A stretch of 26,297 nucleotides of DNA from Gammaproteobacteria bacterium (GTDB lineage: Bacteria; Pseudomonadota; Gammaproteobacteria; Immundisolibacterales; Immundisolibacteraceae), in assembly GCA_003645395.1 (NCBI GenBank), contig QNFC01000004.1, forward strand, positions 1-26,297, written 5' to 3'. Shown piece after piece: positions 1 to 7,825 of this stretch. Positions within the stretch are counted from its first letter, which is position 1; each line of letters starts with the position of its first letter. The notes under the pieces were generated by a model. It was not told where the DNA came from, ran no database searches, and saw only the letters and a list, made by a program, of their open reading frames with translations. The translations under genes were made by a program, and so were the position numbers.

Positions 1-56
1 AAAATTAGTCGTGAGTGTAATGGATGGGCTGTTGCGGCTACGAATCGGGTATCAAA

Positions 57-85
57 TTGTGATTCAATCAATTGATCGATAGAAT
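57..85 (+). promoter_or_regulatory. Promoter with TetR-type operator upstream of the regulator gene (site 1)
   Basis: A -35-like TTGTGA (57-62) and a -10-like TAGAAT (80-85) are separated by exactly 17 bp. The spacer contains the perfect 10-bp palindrome ATCAATTGAT (67-76). Over 17 bases, ATCAATTGATCGATAGA differs at two positions from the matching stretch at 876-892. A repressor bound here would cover the promoter, so the regulator gene starting at 115 is probably autoregulated. The hexamers and palindrome are seen directly; the assignment to this regulator is inference. Confidence 0.7.
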
Positions 86-114
86 CACTGAAAGCGATTC
101 GTAAGCGAAATTCA

Positions 115-753
115 ATGATGGAGATAAGATTGGCCAAAGCAGCGGCAGCCGTGCAACCCCAGGACAATGAAGTCGCGGCGCGAATTATGACTAACGCGTT
201 ACCGCTGTTTGCTGATCACGGCTACAGCGGCGTGAGCATGCGTGCCATCGCGGCGGCGGCGGGGTTGACCATTGGCACGCTCTATCACTACTTTCCAAAT
301 AAGGAAGCGCTCTACCTGGGAGTGTTACAGGCTAGCTACGCAAGCTGCGCGGAGCAGTGGCAGGCGATTTTTGATGCGCCGACACCGCCACTGCAGCGGT
401 TGCGGGATTATCTTCTTCACTACTGCACTTTTGCGGCAGAGAACAAGGAATTTGTTGGCCTGGTCAAGCGTGAGCAGTTGGAGGGTAACCCCCAGCGCAT
501 GGAATTAATGGCCAATGTTTTGCTCGGCGAGCAGTTTGAACAGACCTGGCGATTGCTCGAAGAGATTAATCCTGACATCGACGCGCGCATGGCGGCGAAT
601 TCCCTCATCGGCATGGTGGTGCATCACTTTGAGATAGCGGCTCTGCGCCAGCGCTTCCCGCAGCATCGTGACGAATACGATGATCCGGTAATCGTTAGTG
701 AGCATATATATAAGGTTTTAGTCTACGGTCTGCTCGGAAAGCCTGACGAGTAA
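115..753 (+). CDS. TetR/AcrR-family transcriptional regulator, probable repressor of the adjacent oxygenase operons
   Basis: This 212-residue protein has the normal length and layout of TetR regulators. The N-terminal three-helix DNA-binding domain spans roughly residues 18-65, with the helix-turn-helix at about 39-60 (GVSMRAIAAAAGLTIGTLYHYF) and the usual YHYFPNKEAL ending. The remaining two thirds is the ligand-binding and dimerisation part, which diverges too much to predict a ligand. The gene points the same way as the catabolic operons and lies 278 bp before the first of them. Its own promoter and both operon promoters share one palindrome, so it most likely represses all three until a pathway substrate or intermediate binds. 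The start at 115 has a weak ribosome-binding site; the ATG at 118 is an alternative. Family assignment is secure; targets and ligand are inferred. Confidence 0.92.
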   Translation: MMEIRLAKAAAAVQPQDNEVAARIMTNALPLFADHGYSGVSMRAIAAAAGLTIGTLYHYFPNKEALYLGVLQASYASCAEQWQAIFDAPTPPLQRLRDYLLHYCTFAAENKEFVGLVKREQLEGNPQRMELMANVLLGEQFEQTWRLLEEINPDIDARMAANSLIGMVVHHFEIAALRQRFPQHRDEYDDPVIVSEHIYKVLVYGLLGKPDE

Positions 754-860
754 ACGGGCCTCTGGAATAAGTAGGTTTTTTTTGTTGTAGGTGGTCTAGC
801 GGAATTTATCTGCGGGTTTTCTCGATGGTTTGCTTGGTCAGGTTTTGGATACGTATTATT

Positions 861-911
861 TTCGGTTGATTATCGATCAATCGATTGATAGAGTGTCGAT
901 TCGGTTGATTA
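861..911 (+). repeat. Perfect 12-bp direct repeat flanking the first operon promoter
   Basis: TTCGGTTGATTA occurs at 861-872 and again at 900-911, 39 bp start to start. The first copy includes the putative -35 hexamer (866-871); the second lies just downstream of the putative -10 (889-894). The operator palindrome at 876-889 sits between them. The repeat could be a binding site for a second regulator or a secondary contact of the TetR protein. Confidence 0.6.
866..894 (+). promoter_or_regulatory. Promoter with TetR-type operator before the first oxygenase operon (site 2)
   Basis: A -35-like TTGATT (866-871), a 17-bp spacer and a -10-like TAGAGT (889-894) are present. The perfect 14-bp palindrome ATCAATCGATTGAT (876-889) fills the spacer and touches the -10. 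The geometry matches sites 1 and 3 in this window. The first gene of the operon starts at 1032, leaving a leader of about 130 bases in which I see no obvious riboswitch or other gene. Confidence 0.75.
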
Positions 912-1031
912 CCCGGTGTGATTCAAGGGTTAGTGGGTAGAGGAATCTGAACGGTGTTCACGCCGTTGCTAGGTTCTTTTCCAGGGTTTGCATGCTGCTA
1001 ATAACAACAACGTTTGATTGTAGGGAGAGAG

Positions 1032-2354
1032 ATGAACTCGTTTAATCGACAGGGTAACTCTGTGGGCCCCTGGGTGGATGTTGAGGCCGGTACGGCATCA
1101 CGGGCTATTTTTACCGACGAAGAAATCTGGCGGGTGGAGCAGGAAAAGGTTTTCGCCAAAAGCTGGTTGTTTCTGGCTCACGAGACCGAGATTCCCGAAC
1201 CGGGTGATCACGTCACCCGTCAGCTGGGTAATGATCCGGTGCTGGTGGTGCGCGGCGAAGACGGACGTATCCGGGCGTTTCACAACAGCTGTGTCCATCG
1301 CGGTGTGAAGCTGTGCCGGACCGACGCCGGCCATTCGAAAAACTTTACCTGTCCCTATCATGGCTGGATTTATGGTCTTGACGGCAAGCTGCAGGCGACG
1401 GCTTACCCACCCGAGGTGGCGGAGAAGATCGGCGAATCCAAAAGCAGTCTGATCGAAATGGCGCAGGTGGATAGTTATGCCGGGCTGGTGTTCGGCACCT
1501 GGGATGAAACAGCTCCGGCGCTTGATGATTACCTGGGCGATTCCCGTTTTTACATTGACCTGTTTGCTAATCGAACCCAGGGCGGCATGGAAGTGCTCGG
1601 CCCGCCGCAGCGCTGGGTATTTAAAGCCAACTGGAAACTCGGTGCACTCAACTTTGCCGCCGACGGCCCTCACGCAGCCAGCGTTCACGGGCCGATTACT
1701 TATCTAACCCTGCAAGTGCCACCAGAACTGATTTTGCAGCAGCTGATTAATAGCCCGGCGGTGGTGATCGGCAAGGGTCATAACTGTATTTTTCTCGAGT
1801 ACCCAGACGAGGCCCCGGATTACGCCGGGTTTTCGCCAGATCTGGTGCCGCTCTACCAGCAGAAGCTCAACGCGGCACAGCAGCGTTTCCTGGCACGCGG
1901 GCTGACTAAGGTGATGACCAATTTCCCCAACACTTCTTGGGTGGAAAGTTCGGTGACTTTTGATGATAAAACGCCGCCGATTCCATTTTGCAATTTACGC
2001 ACCTGGCAGCCGCTCAGCGCGCAATCTACCGAGGTCTGGAACTGGCTGCTGGTGGAGAAAGAGGCTGCGGAAGAGTTTAAGCAGAAGAGTTATGAAATCG
2101 GTATTCGTACGTTTGCTGCCGGTGGCACCTTTGACCAGGATGATGCCGAAGCCTGGGCGGCGATTAACCTGGGCTGCCGGGGCTCGATTGGTTCCCAGTA
2201 TGAGGTTGATTTTCGCGCCACCAAACATTACCGAGACCAACCCATTGAGAATTTCCCCGGACCCGGTGTTGCTTATCCGTCGACCTTTTCAGAGATGTCG
2301 GAATTCGCACTGTTAGCCCACTGGCAGAAAGTGATGAGTGGAGGAGAGAGCTGA
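1032..2354 (+). CDS. Rieske non-heme iron aromatic dioxygenase, alpha subunit (naphthalene/biphenyl dioxygenase-like)
   Basis: This 440-residue catalytic subunit of a ring-hydroxylating dioxygenase is expected to add both atoms of O2 to an aromatic ring, forming a cis-dihydrodiol. The Rieske [2Fe-2S] motif is C87-x-H89 and C107-x2-H110. The mononuclear iron site is D211-x2-H214-x4-H219, with Asp371 (in FDQDDAEAW) the likely third ligand. The segment before the iron site (LGPPQRWVFKANWK) and the C-terminal third resemble naphthalene dioxygenase. The residue before the conserved Asn207 is Leu rather than the usual Glu, and the first iron His is preceded by Pro. I chose ATG 1032 because AGGGAGAGAG lies directly upstream; a longer frame from TTG 1014 would include that site. 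The stop overlaps the beta-subunit start (TGATG), indicating coupled translation. The substrate is unknown. Confidence 0.9.
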   Translation: MNSFNRQGNSVGPWVDVEAGTASRAIFTDEEIWRVEQEKVFAKSWLFLAHETEIPEPGDHVTRQLGNDPVLVVRGEDGRIRAFHNSCVHRGVKLCRTDAGHSKNFTCPYHGWIYGLDGKLQATAYPPEVAEKIGESKSSLIEMAQVDSYAGLVFGTWDETAPALDDYLGDSRFYIDLFANRTQGGMEVLGPPQRWVFKANWKLGALNFAADGPHAASVHGPITYLTLQVPPELILQQLINSPAVVIGKGHNCIFLEYPDEAPDYAGFSPDLVPLYQQKLNAAQQRFLARGLTKVMTNFPNTSWVESSVTFDDKTPPIPFCNLRTWQPLSAQSTEVWNWLLVEKEAAEEFKQKSYEIGIRTFAAGGTFDQDDAEAWAAINLGCRGSIGSQYEVDFRATKHYRDQPIENFPGPGVAYPSTFSEMSEFALLAHWQKVMSGGES

Positions 2355-2893
2355 TGAAGCCGACAGTGACCCAGCTGATGCCCAGTGGTGAGCCACTAAG
2401 CGATGCCGATTTTAGGGCGGTTTATGATTTTCTCAATCTGGAGTCAGATTGTCTGGGCCTGGGTGAGTATGAAACCTGGTACGGGCTACTGACATCACAG
2501 ATTTGTTACAAGGTGCTGGCACCGGCGTTTTTAGATGCGACTCGGCCGCGACGTTACGGTCGTGAAAACGCATATTTTGATGATGACTATGCCAGTCTGG
2601 GGATTCGAGTTAAGCAGCTGACAACTCCGGGTTTTACCATTGCCGAGAACCCTGCAACCATTAGCCGTCATTTCGTTACCAATATTCGCGCCGCGAAAAA
2701 CTATGACGGTATCGAGGTGGTGAGTAATGTGCTGGTAGTTCGAGTGCGCTCCACGGAGCCTGAGCCGGGGGTTGTGTCGGCCCGGCGGTTTGACCGCCTG
2801 GTTGAAACGCCCGAAGGACTGCGGATCGAATCGCGGTTGGCCCAGCTCGATCAGGTGAGCTTGCAGCAGCTCAACTTGAGCTTCTTTATATAA
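2354..2893 (+). CDS. Rieske aromatic dioxygenase, beta (small) subunit
   Basis: This 179-residue protein is the structural partner of the preceding alpha subunit; such pairs assemble as alpha3beta3 hexamers. Beta subunits have an NTF2-like fold and carry no cofactor. Supporting features are the length, the RRYGRENAYFDDDYASLGIRV segment, the FVTNIRA strand and the hydrophobic end LQQLNLSFFI. The last resembles the ending of naphthalene dioxygenase beta subunits, matching the class of the alpha subunit. The ATG at 2354 overlaps the alpha stop and is preceded by GGAGGAGAG. A 61-bp gap follows before the next gene, which has its own ribosome-binding site. This beta might also serve the second alpha at 2955, which has none of its own, but that is only a possibility. 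Confidence 0.85.
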   Translation: MKPTVTQLMPSGEPLSDADFRAVYDFLNLESDCLGLGEYETWYGLLTSQICYKVLAPAFLDATRPRRYGRENAYFDDDYASLGIRVKQLTTPGFTIAENPATISRHFVTNIRAAKNYDGIEVVSNVLVVRVRSTEPEPGVVSARRFDRLVETPEGLRIESRLAQLDQVSLQQLNLSFFI

Positions 2894-2954
2894 GTGAGTG
2901 CTGTCGTTTATTTTTAAATCGATAGCTAGATGAAATATTTCCCGGGAGAGTGAA

Positions 2955-4199
2955 ATGAATCGTCCTGAACCGATAAATCCACCGCTTAAATGGCCCGATG
3001 ATCCCACCCTGGTGCCCTATCAGGTTTACACCGATCCGGCGCTGTTCGACCTGGAACAGGAAAAAATGTTTCGCGGCGCCACCTGGAGTTTTGTTGCTCT
3101 GGAAGTCGAACTACCCAATCCCTTCGACTATAAATCAACCTTCATCGGTGATACCCCGGTGGTGGTTAGCCGTGATGGTGATGGCGAGGTCCACGCCTGG
3201 GTCAACCGCTGTGCCCACCGCGGCGCCATGGTCTGCCGCGATCTGCGCGGTAATACCCAGACACACACCTGTGTTTATCACCAATGGGCGTTCGATACCG
3301 CCGGTGATTTGATCGGAGTGCCATTTCGCCGAGGCCTCGGTGGCAAGGGCGGCTATCCTAAAGATTTCGATATGGCCGATCATGGCCTGCAGCAGCTACG
3401 CGTCGAGACGCTTGAAGGGCTGGTGTTTGCCACCTTTGATCACGAGATGATGAACCTCACTGATTATTTGGGTGAGGAGATGACCGGATGGGCAAAGCGG
3501 GTTTTCTGCAAGCCGGTGGAGTTTCTCGGCACTTCTCGACAGTACATCAAGTCGAACTGGAAACTCTATACCGAGAACACCAAAGACCCTTATCACGCCA
3601 GCCTGTTGCATCTGTTTCACGCCACTTTTGGGGTTTATCGGTCGTCAATGGGCGGCGGTTGCTCGGTAGGCGGACCACATGGCATGCACAGTATCTTGCG
3701 GGCCTTCAGCATAGAAGATGAAGACCTCTCGGAGTACAAAAAAGGCGATCTGCGCACCTACGACGAGACGGTTAAGCTGGCCGCCCCGGAGATACTCAAT
3801 GTTCACCCCGAACTGGAGCCGGTGTTCACCAACCACATCCAGTCGATCTTCCCCAGTGCGGTGATTCAGCAGATTCATAACACCCTGGCAGTGCGGCAGA
3901 TACTGCCAAAAGCGGTGGATGAGTTTGAGCTGGTGTTCCACTTTTTTGGTTATGCCGATGACACCCCGGAACTGCGCGCCATGCGCATCAAGCAGGCTAA
4001 TTTTGTTGGGCCAGCCGGGTTTATCTCCATGGAAGATGGCGAGGCGACTGAGCTGGTCCAGCAGGGAGTGATTCGCGACGGCGATCAGTTTTCCTACGCG
4101 GCATTGGGTGGTCGTGGCACTGATAGCGTGGATACCCTGCTCGATGAGGCGCTGATTCGTTCCTTTTGGCAGGGGTATAGAGGTTTTATTGGGGTTTGA
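2955..4199 (+). CDS. Rieske oxygenase alpha subunit of the salicylate 5-hydroxylase / anthranilate dioxygenase type
   Basis: This 414-residue oxygenase has a Rieske motif C86-x-H88 and C106-x2-H109, the latter in the variant CVYHQWAF. The mononuclear iron motif is D211-x2-H214-x4-H219 within NWKLYTENTKDPYHASLLHL. The CVYHQW and TENTKDPYHASLLHLFH signatures are typical of NagG (salicylate 5-hydroxylase), AndAc (anthranilate dioxygenase) and ortho-halobenzoate dioxygenase large subunits, so the substrate may be an ortho-substituted benzoate or a similar acid. Enzymes of this type normally have a dedicated small subunit, but none follows; the next gene is an extradiol dioxygenase. The start has a GGGAGAG site about 7 bases upstream. 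Class is secure; substrate and partner are not. Confidence 0.9.
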   Translation: MNRPEPINPPLKWPDDPTLVPYQVYTDPALFDLEQEKMFRGATWSFVALEVELPNPFDYKSTFIGDTPVVVSRDGDGEVHAWVNRCAHRGAMVCRDLRGNTQTHTCVYHQWAFDTAGDLIGVPFRRGLGGKGGYPKDFDMADHGLQQLRVETLEGLVFATFDHEMMNLTDYLGEEMTGWAKRVFCKPVEFLGTSRQYIKSNWKLYTENTKDPYHASLLHLFHATFGVYRSSMGGGCSVGGPHGMHSILRAFSIEDEDLSEYKKGDLRTYDETVKLAAPEILNVHPELEPVFTNHIQSIFPSAVIQQIHNTLAVRQILPKAVDEFELVFHFFGYADDTPELRAMRIKQANFVGPAGFISMEDGEATELVQQGVIRDGDQFSYAALGGRGTDSVDTLLDEALIRSFWQGYRGFIGV

Positions 4200-4268
4200 T
4201 TGTTCTTAATTAACTGTTTTATATGAAAACTATTGAATTTAACTGATGTTTGAATAAAGGAGAAAAAT

Positions 4269-5177
4269 ATGTCCTCCTCCTCACCGATCTCCGCTTTGGG
4301 TTACTTCGTTTTTGGCGTCTCGGACCTGTCTAAATGGGAAGATTTTGCGGCCAATATCCTCGGAGCGGCTACCCGCCCTGCGGTGGGCGGCGGACTAGCG
4401 CTACGGATTGACGATTACGAGCAGCGTTTCCTGCTCAATGAAGATGGTACCGATGACCTACAGGCCATCGGCTGGGAGTTTGATACCGAGGCTGCGCTGG
4501 ATGGCTATGTTGAGCAACTCAAGGCCGCCGGTACAACGGTGGTGGTGGCCGATGACGCAACCCTTGAGAGCCGCCGGGTGGAGAAACTCTACTGCTGTGA
4601 GGACCCCAACGGCTGGCAGCATGAATTTTATTTCGGTCCCAATGTTGTCACGCTGACCCAGCGGTTTTCGTCGCCGTTGGTCGCCGGTGGTTTTGTGGCG
4701 GGTCGGCTGGGTGCCGGGCACCTGGTTGCAGTGGCAAAAAGTGCGGAGCAGACCAACAGTTTTTACCAGCAAGTGTTGCAGCTAACGGTTAGCGATTACA
4801 TCAAGGGTGAGGTTTTTCCGGGTGGCCCAGTACTAGATGCAACCTTCTATCACGTCGCTACCGGGCGGCACCACTCCATTGCCGTGGCTGAGGCACCCAC
4901 TCCAAAGCGGATAGACCACATGATGGTGCAGGTAAACGACCTGGATGATGTGGGCATGGCCCTGGATCGCAGTATGGCTGCGAACCTGCCGGTGCGCGCG
5001 GGCATGGGACATCATCCGAACGATCGAATGACCTCTTTTTATGTGCAAACGCCTTCCGGTTTTTTCTGTGAATATGGCTGGGGCGGCATCGTCATCGACG
5101 ACGACAACTGGGAAGTCGTGCGCTACTCCCAACTCAGTGACTGGGGTCATCAGCCGTTGTCTGCGCCGGCAATTTAA
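4269..5177 (+). CDS. Extradiol ring-cleavage dioxygenase, vicinal oxygen chelate family (BphC-like)
   Basis: This 302-residue two-domain protein is expected to open a catechol ring next to the two hydroxyls (meta cleavage), using Fe(II) or Mn(II). The C-terminal module holds the metal ligands His151 (GAGHLVAV), His217 (RIDHMMVQV) and Glu268 (PSGFFCEYGW). They correspond to His146, His210 and Glu260 of 2,3-dihydroxybiphenyl 1,2-dioxygenase. Second-sphere candidates are also present: His201/His202 (GRHHS), His249 (GHHPND) and Tyr258 (SFYVQTPSG). Length and the positions of all three ligands fit BphC-type enzymes, so it should be active. It has a strong ribosome-binding site (AAAGGAGAAAAAT before the ATG) and sits between Rieske genes, where it would cleave diols made from oxygenase products. 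A bicyclic catechol is a reasonable guess. Confidence 0.88.
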   Translation: MSSSSPISALGYFVFGVSDLSKWEDFAANILGAATRPAVGGGLALRIDDYEQRFLLNEDGTDDLQAIGWEFDTEAALDGYVEQLKAAGTTVVVADDATLESRRVEKLYCCEDPNGWQHEFYFGPNVVTLTQRFSSPLVAGGFVAGRLGAGHLVAVAKSAEQTNSFYQQVLQLTVSDYIKGEVFPGGPVLDATFYHVATGRHHSIAVAEAPTPKRIDHMMVQVNDLDDVGMALDRSMAANLPVRAGMGHHPNDRMTSFYVQTPSGFFCEYGWGGIVIDDDNWEVVRYSQLSDWGHQPLSAPAI

Positions 5178-5181
5178 TTGA

Positions 5182-5208
5182 ATGTTTGCCGGCTAGCGGC
5201 AAACATTT
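5182..5208. other. Perfect 11-bp intergenic hairpin (AATGTTTGCCG, 5-base loop, CGGCAAACATT)
   Basis: The two arms at 5182-5192 and 5198-5208 are exact reverse complements around the loop GCTAG. The hairpin starts 5 bp after the extradiol dioxygenase stop, and the next start is 29 bp after its end. No run of T follows, so it is not a classical intrinsic terminator for the plus strand. It could protect the upstream mRNA 3' end or partly attenuate transcription into the genes downstream. Confidence 0.6.
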
Positions 5209-5237
5209 CTCACGGCTCCTGAAAAAAGGTTCTGGGT

Positions 5238-6482
5238 ATGGAAATTCGCGCGATTACATTTTTTACCAGGCTGCCAGCCCACGCCACGGCCAACGAAATG
5301 TTGAAACAGTTGCGCCCGTTGGGCCAGCAGGCGGCGCTGGTAGAGCAGCAGTTTACGGCTGCAGGCTTTGAGATACAAAGCCTGCGGCTGGCTACCCAGC
5401 CTTTAGACCAGCTATTGCCAAACGGAGCGACGCCGTCGGAGTTAGGCAAATTTGCCGCTGATTATGAGCAGGCAGCAGGTCAGGCCGGATTTAAACATCT
5501 GGCTTTGGGTACCCTGGGTGCTGGCAATGCTGCCGGGGATGAGCCACTTATTGAGCAGCTTTTAGCCGGGTTGCCGTCGGTAATCGGTGCCACCGACTGG
5601 GTGTTTTCATCGGTCCAGCTTGCGGATAAGGGCCGTGGATTTAAAAGCCAGTTGCTGCCAGCGGCCGCCCAGGTGGTGATTGACAACGCGCCGATGAAGC
5701 CCGATGGCTTTGGTAATTTACGCTACTGCATGGTGGCCAATATGCCGCCCTTTAGCCCGTTTTTTCCTGCGGCCTGGCACGATGGTGAAAGCCCCGCCGC
5801 CTTCTCTATTGCCATTGAATCCGCCGACCGATTGGTTGAATTGTTGACCGAGCTTGATGCCGGTGAGCAGCGTTGGGCCGCCGGGCCAGCGCTGACCAAA
5901 TGTTTCAATCAACTCGGTGGTGAGTTGGATGCACTTGCAACAGTTGCCGCTGAGGCCACTGGTCTGGATTATCGCGGTATTGATATGACCCCGTCGCCTT
6001 ATCCGAGTCTGCCCCGATCGCTCGGGCAGGCGGTGGAACTACTCAGCGGCGAGCCCTTTGGCGGGCCGGGCACGGTGGCGGCGGTGGCGCTGATTAAACA
6101 GAGTCTGGATGCGGCGGATTTTAATCGCGCGGGCTACTGCGGGGTAATGTTACTGCCGCTGGAAGACGCGGTGCTGGCGCAACGCGCCGAGCAGCAGCGC
6201 TACGATACGGCAACTCTGTTTGCCTGTGCTGCGGTAGGCGCCACCGGCCTGGATGTGATTCCGGTGAGCGGTGATTTGCCGAGGCAGAAAATTGAAGGGT
6301 TGATGCGTGATACCGCCCAGTTGGCGCTGGCGTTGGATAAACCCCTGACCGTGAGATTGTTGCCGGTACCTGGGTTGTCGGCCGGTCAGCCGACTAATTT
6401 TGATTTTGACTATTTTGCACCGATCCGGGTGTTTGGGCTGCCGGGCAGTGACAGCCAGGGAAGTCGACTGCCAGCCGGCTAA
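5238..6482 (+). CDS. DUF711 / UPF0210 family protein of unknown biochemical function
   Basis: This 414-residue protein matches the DUF711 (PF05167) pattern along its whole length. It has an N-terminal MEIRAITFFTRLP strand, the VFSSVQLADKG segment near residue 125 and the DGFGNLRYCMVANMPPFSPFFPAAWH block around 155-180. Later come the FGGPGTVAAVAL block near 275, the MLLPLEDAVLAQRA block near 305 and the ending FDFDYFAPIRVFGL. DUF711 members have no established reaction, and I do not assign one. Its place inside a Rieske/extradiol operon, with only 47 bp to the next oxygenase alpha, suggests a role in the same pathway, perhaps on a ring-opened or conjugated intermediate; that is inference. The ATG at 5238 follows an AAAAAAGG stretch. 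It is slightly shorter than typical family members but has both ends of the family pattern. Confidence 0.85.
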   Translation: MEIRAITFFTRLPAHATANEMLKQLRPLGQQAALVEQQFTAAGFEIQSLRLATQPLDQLLPNGATPSELGKFAADYEQAAGQAGFKHLALGTLGAGNAAGDEPLIEQLLAGLPSVIGATDWVFSSVQLADKGRGFKSQLLPAAAQVVIDNAPMKPDGFGNLRYCMVANMPPFSPFFPAAWHDGESPAAFSIAIESADRLVELLTELDAGEQRWAAGPALTKCFNQLGGELDALATVAAEATGLDYRGIDMTPSPYPSLPRSLGQAVELLSGEPFGGPGTVAAVALIKQSLDAADFNRAGYCGVMLLPLEDAVLAQRAEQQRYDTATLFACAAVGATGLDVIPVSGDLPRQKIEGLMRDTAQLALALDKPLTVRLLPVPGLSAGQPTNFDFDYFAPIRVFGLPGSDSQGSRLPAG

Positions 6483-6529
6483 CAACATCGGCCAAGGTTT
6501 GTTTCTATTGTGAAACTATGGAGATTTAA

Positions 6530-7825
6530 TTGATAAATCGAGAGCGATATAAGGCAACGGACTTGCCCGCGCTGGTCAAAGCAGATCGGGTGCACCGTGA
6601 CCTGTTTGTGGACCCGGCGGTGTTCGATATAGAGATGGAGCAGATCTACCATCGCACCTGGGTTTATGTGGGTCACGAGAGTGAAATCCGCAATCCGGGT
6701 GACTTTAAAACCACTACGATTGGCACCGAGCCGGTGATTTTGAGTCGCGACCAGAAAGGCCAGTTGCATGTCATGGTCAATGCCTGTCGCCATCGCGGGG
6801 TGACCTTGTGTCATCAGGATAAGGGTAATTCGAAATTTTTTGTCTGCGCCTATCACGGCTGGGTGTTCGATGGCACCGGCAGCCTGGTTAACGTGCCCGA
6901 GGTAGCGGGGCAGCCGCCGCAATTCTCGACGGATGACTTTGGTTTAATAAAAACACCTCAGGTAGAGAGCTATCGGGGGTTTGTTTTTGCAAGCTTTAAT
7001 GTAGATGTTCCCCCTCTGGTAGACCACCTCGGCGAGGCGGCCCAATTTATCGATATGTTTGCCGACCTGTCCCCCTCAGGCTCGGTGGATCTGTCGTCCG
7101 GCGTGACCCGTTATCAGTACACCGGTAACTGGAAGCAGCAGGTGGAAAATTCGATGGACGGCTACCACCCGGCCATCACCCATCACAGTTTTTTTGAAGA
7201 TGTATTGATGGACCGGATTGGCAAAAGTATGGCCTTCATTGTTTCCGGGGACTCCCCGGCAAAGAGTGTGGCATTGGGTAATGGTCACTCGCTGATCGAT
7301 TTTCGGGATTTCGATCGCAAAGCTATTTTGGGTGCCGACAAGCCAAAGTCTGAACTCGACTGGCACGCCGGGGTCCGTGCAAACCTTACCGATCAGGAGT
7401 ACGCCGAAGAGGTGATTCGGGTCAACGGCGGTGATGGCTTTAATCTGCTGGTCTATCCAAATCTGGTGCTGATTAATAATCAGGTACGCGTCATCCATCC
7501 GGTGACATTTGACCATACTGAAGTGTTCGCCTACCCGGCGCTGCTAGAGAATGTGGCGGACGAGATTAATGTAGCCCGCGTGCGGGCCCATGAAGATTTT
7601 TATGGGCCGGCAAGTTTCGGTGCGCCGGACGATATTGAAATGTTTAAACGCCAATGGCACGGTCTGAGTCGGTCGCCGTCAATGCAATGGCTGCTCTACG
7701 ACCGGGGTTCTCACCGGGAGCAACAGGAAGGGCCGGTTCGGTCGTCGCACGTATCTGACGAAACCGCCCACCGGGGTATATGGCGGCGCTGGCGTGAGCT
7801 CATTAGCGCACAGGAGCGAACATGA
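6530..7825 (+). CDS. Rieske aromatic dioxygenase, alpha subunit (benzoate/toluate dioxygenase group)
   Basis: This 431-residue catalytic subunit has a Rieske motif C86-x-H88 and C106-x2-H109, and an iron motif D210-x2-H213-x4-H218 in VENSMDGYHPAITHHSF. The opening (VHRDLFVDPAVFDIEMEQIYHRTWVYVGHESE) and the ending (AHRGIWRRWRELI) resemble the benzoate/toluate/cumate group, so an aromatic acid or a similar polar ring is a plausible substrate. The start is a TTG at 6530 with GGAG about 6 bases before it. The next Met is 35 residues inside a conserved region, so TTG is the better choice. The stop overlaps the beta-subunit start by 4 bp (ATGA), so the pair is translationally coupled. All metal ligands are present. 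Confidence 0.9.
   Translation: MINRERYKATDLPALVKADRVHRDLFVDPAVFDIEMEQIYHRTWVYVGHESEIRNPGDFKTTTIGTEPVILSRDQKGQLHVMVNACRHRGVTLCHQDKGNSKFFVCAYHGWVFDGTGSLVNVPEVAGQPPQFSTDDFGLIKTPQVESYRGFVFASFNVDVPPLVDHLGEAAQFIDMFADLSPSGSVDLSSGVTRYQYTGNWKQQVENSMDGYHPAITHHSFFEDVLMDRIGKSMAFIVSGDSPAKSVALGNGHSLIDFRDFDRKAILGADKPKSELDWHAGVRANLTDQEYAEEVIRVNGGDGFNLLVYPNLVLINNQVRVIHPVTFDHTEVFAYPALLENVADEINVARVRAHEDFYGPASFGAPDDIEMFKRQWHGLSRSPSMQWLLYDRGSHREQQEGPVRSSHVSDETAHRGIWRRWRELISAQERT

Noticed and set aside
2917..2932. ATCGATAG-like stretch before the gene at 2955 as a fourth operator
   Set aside because: Only about eight bases match one half of the palindrome, and no -35/-10 pair with the right spacing surrounds it.
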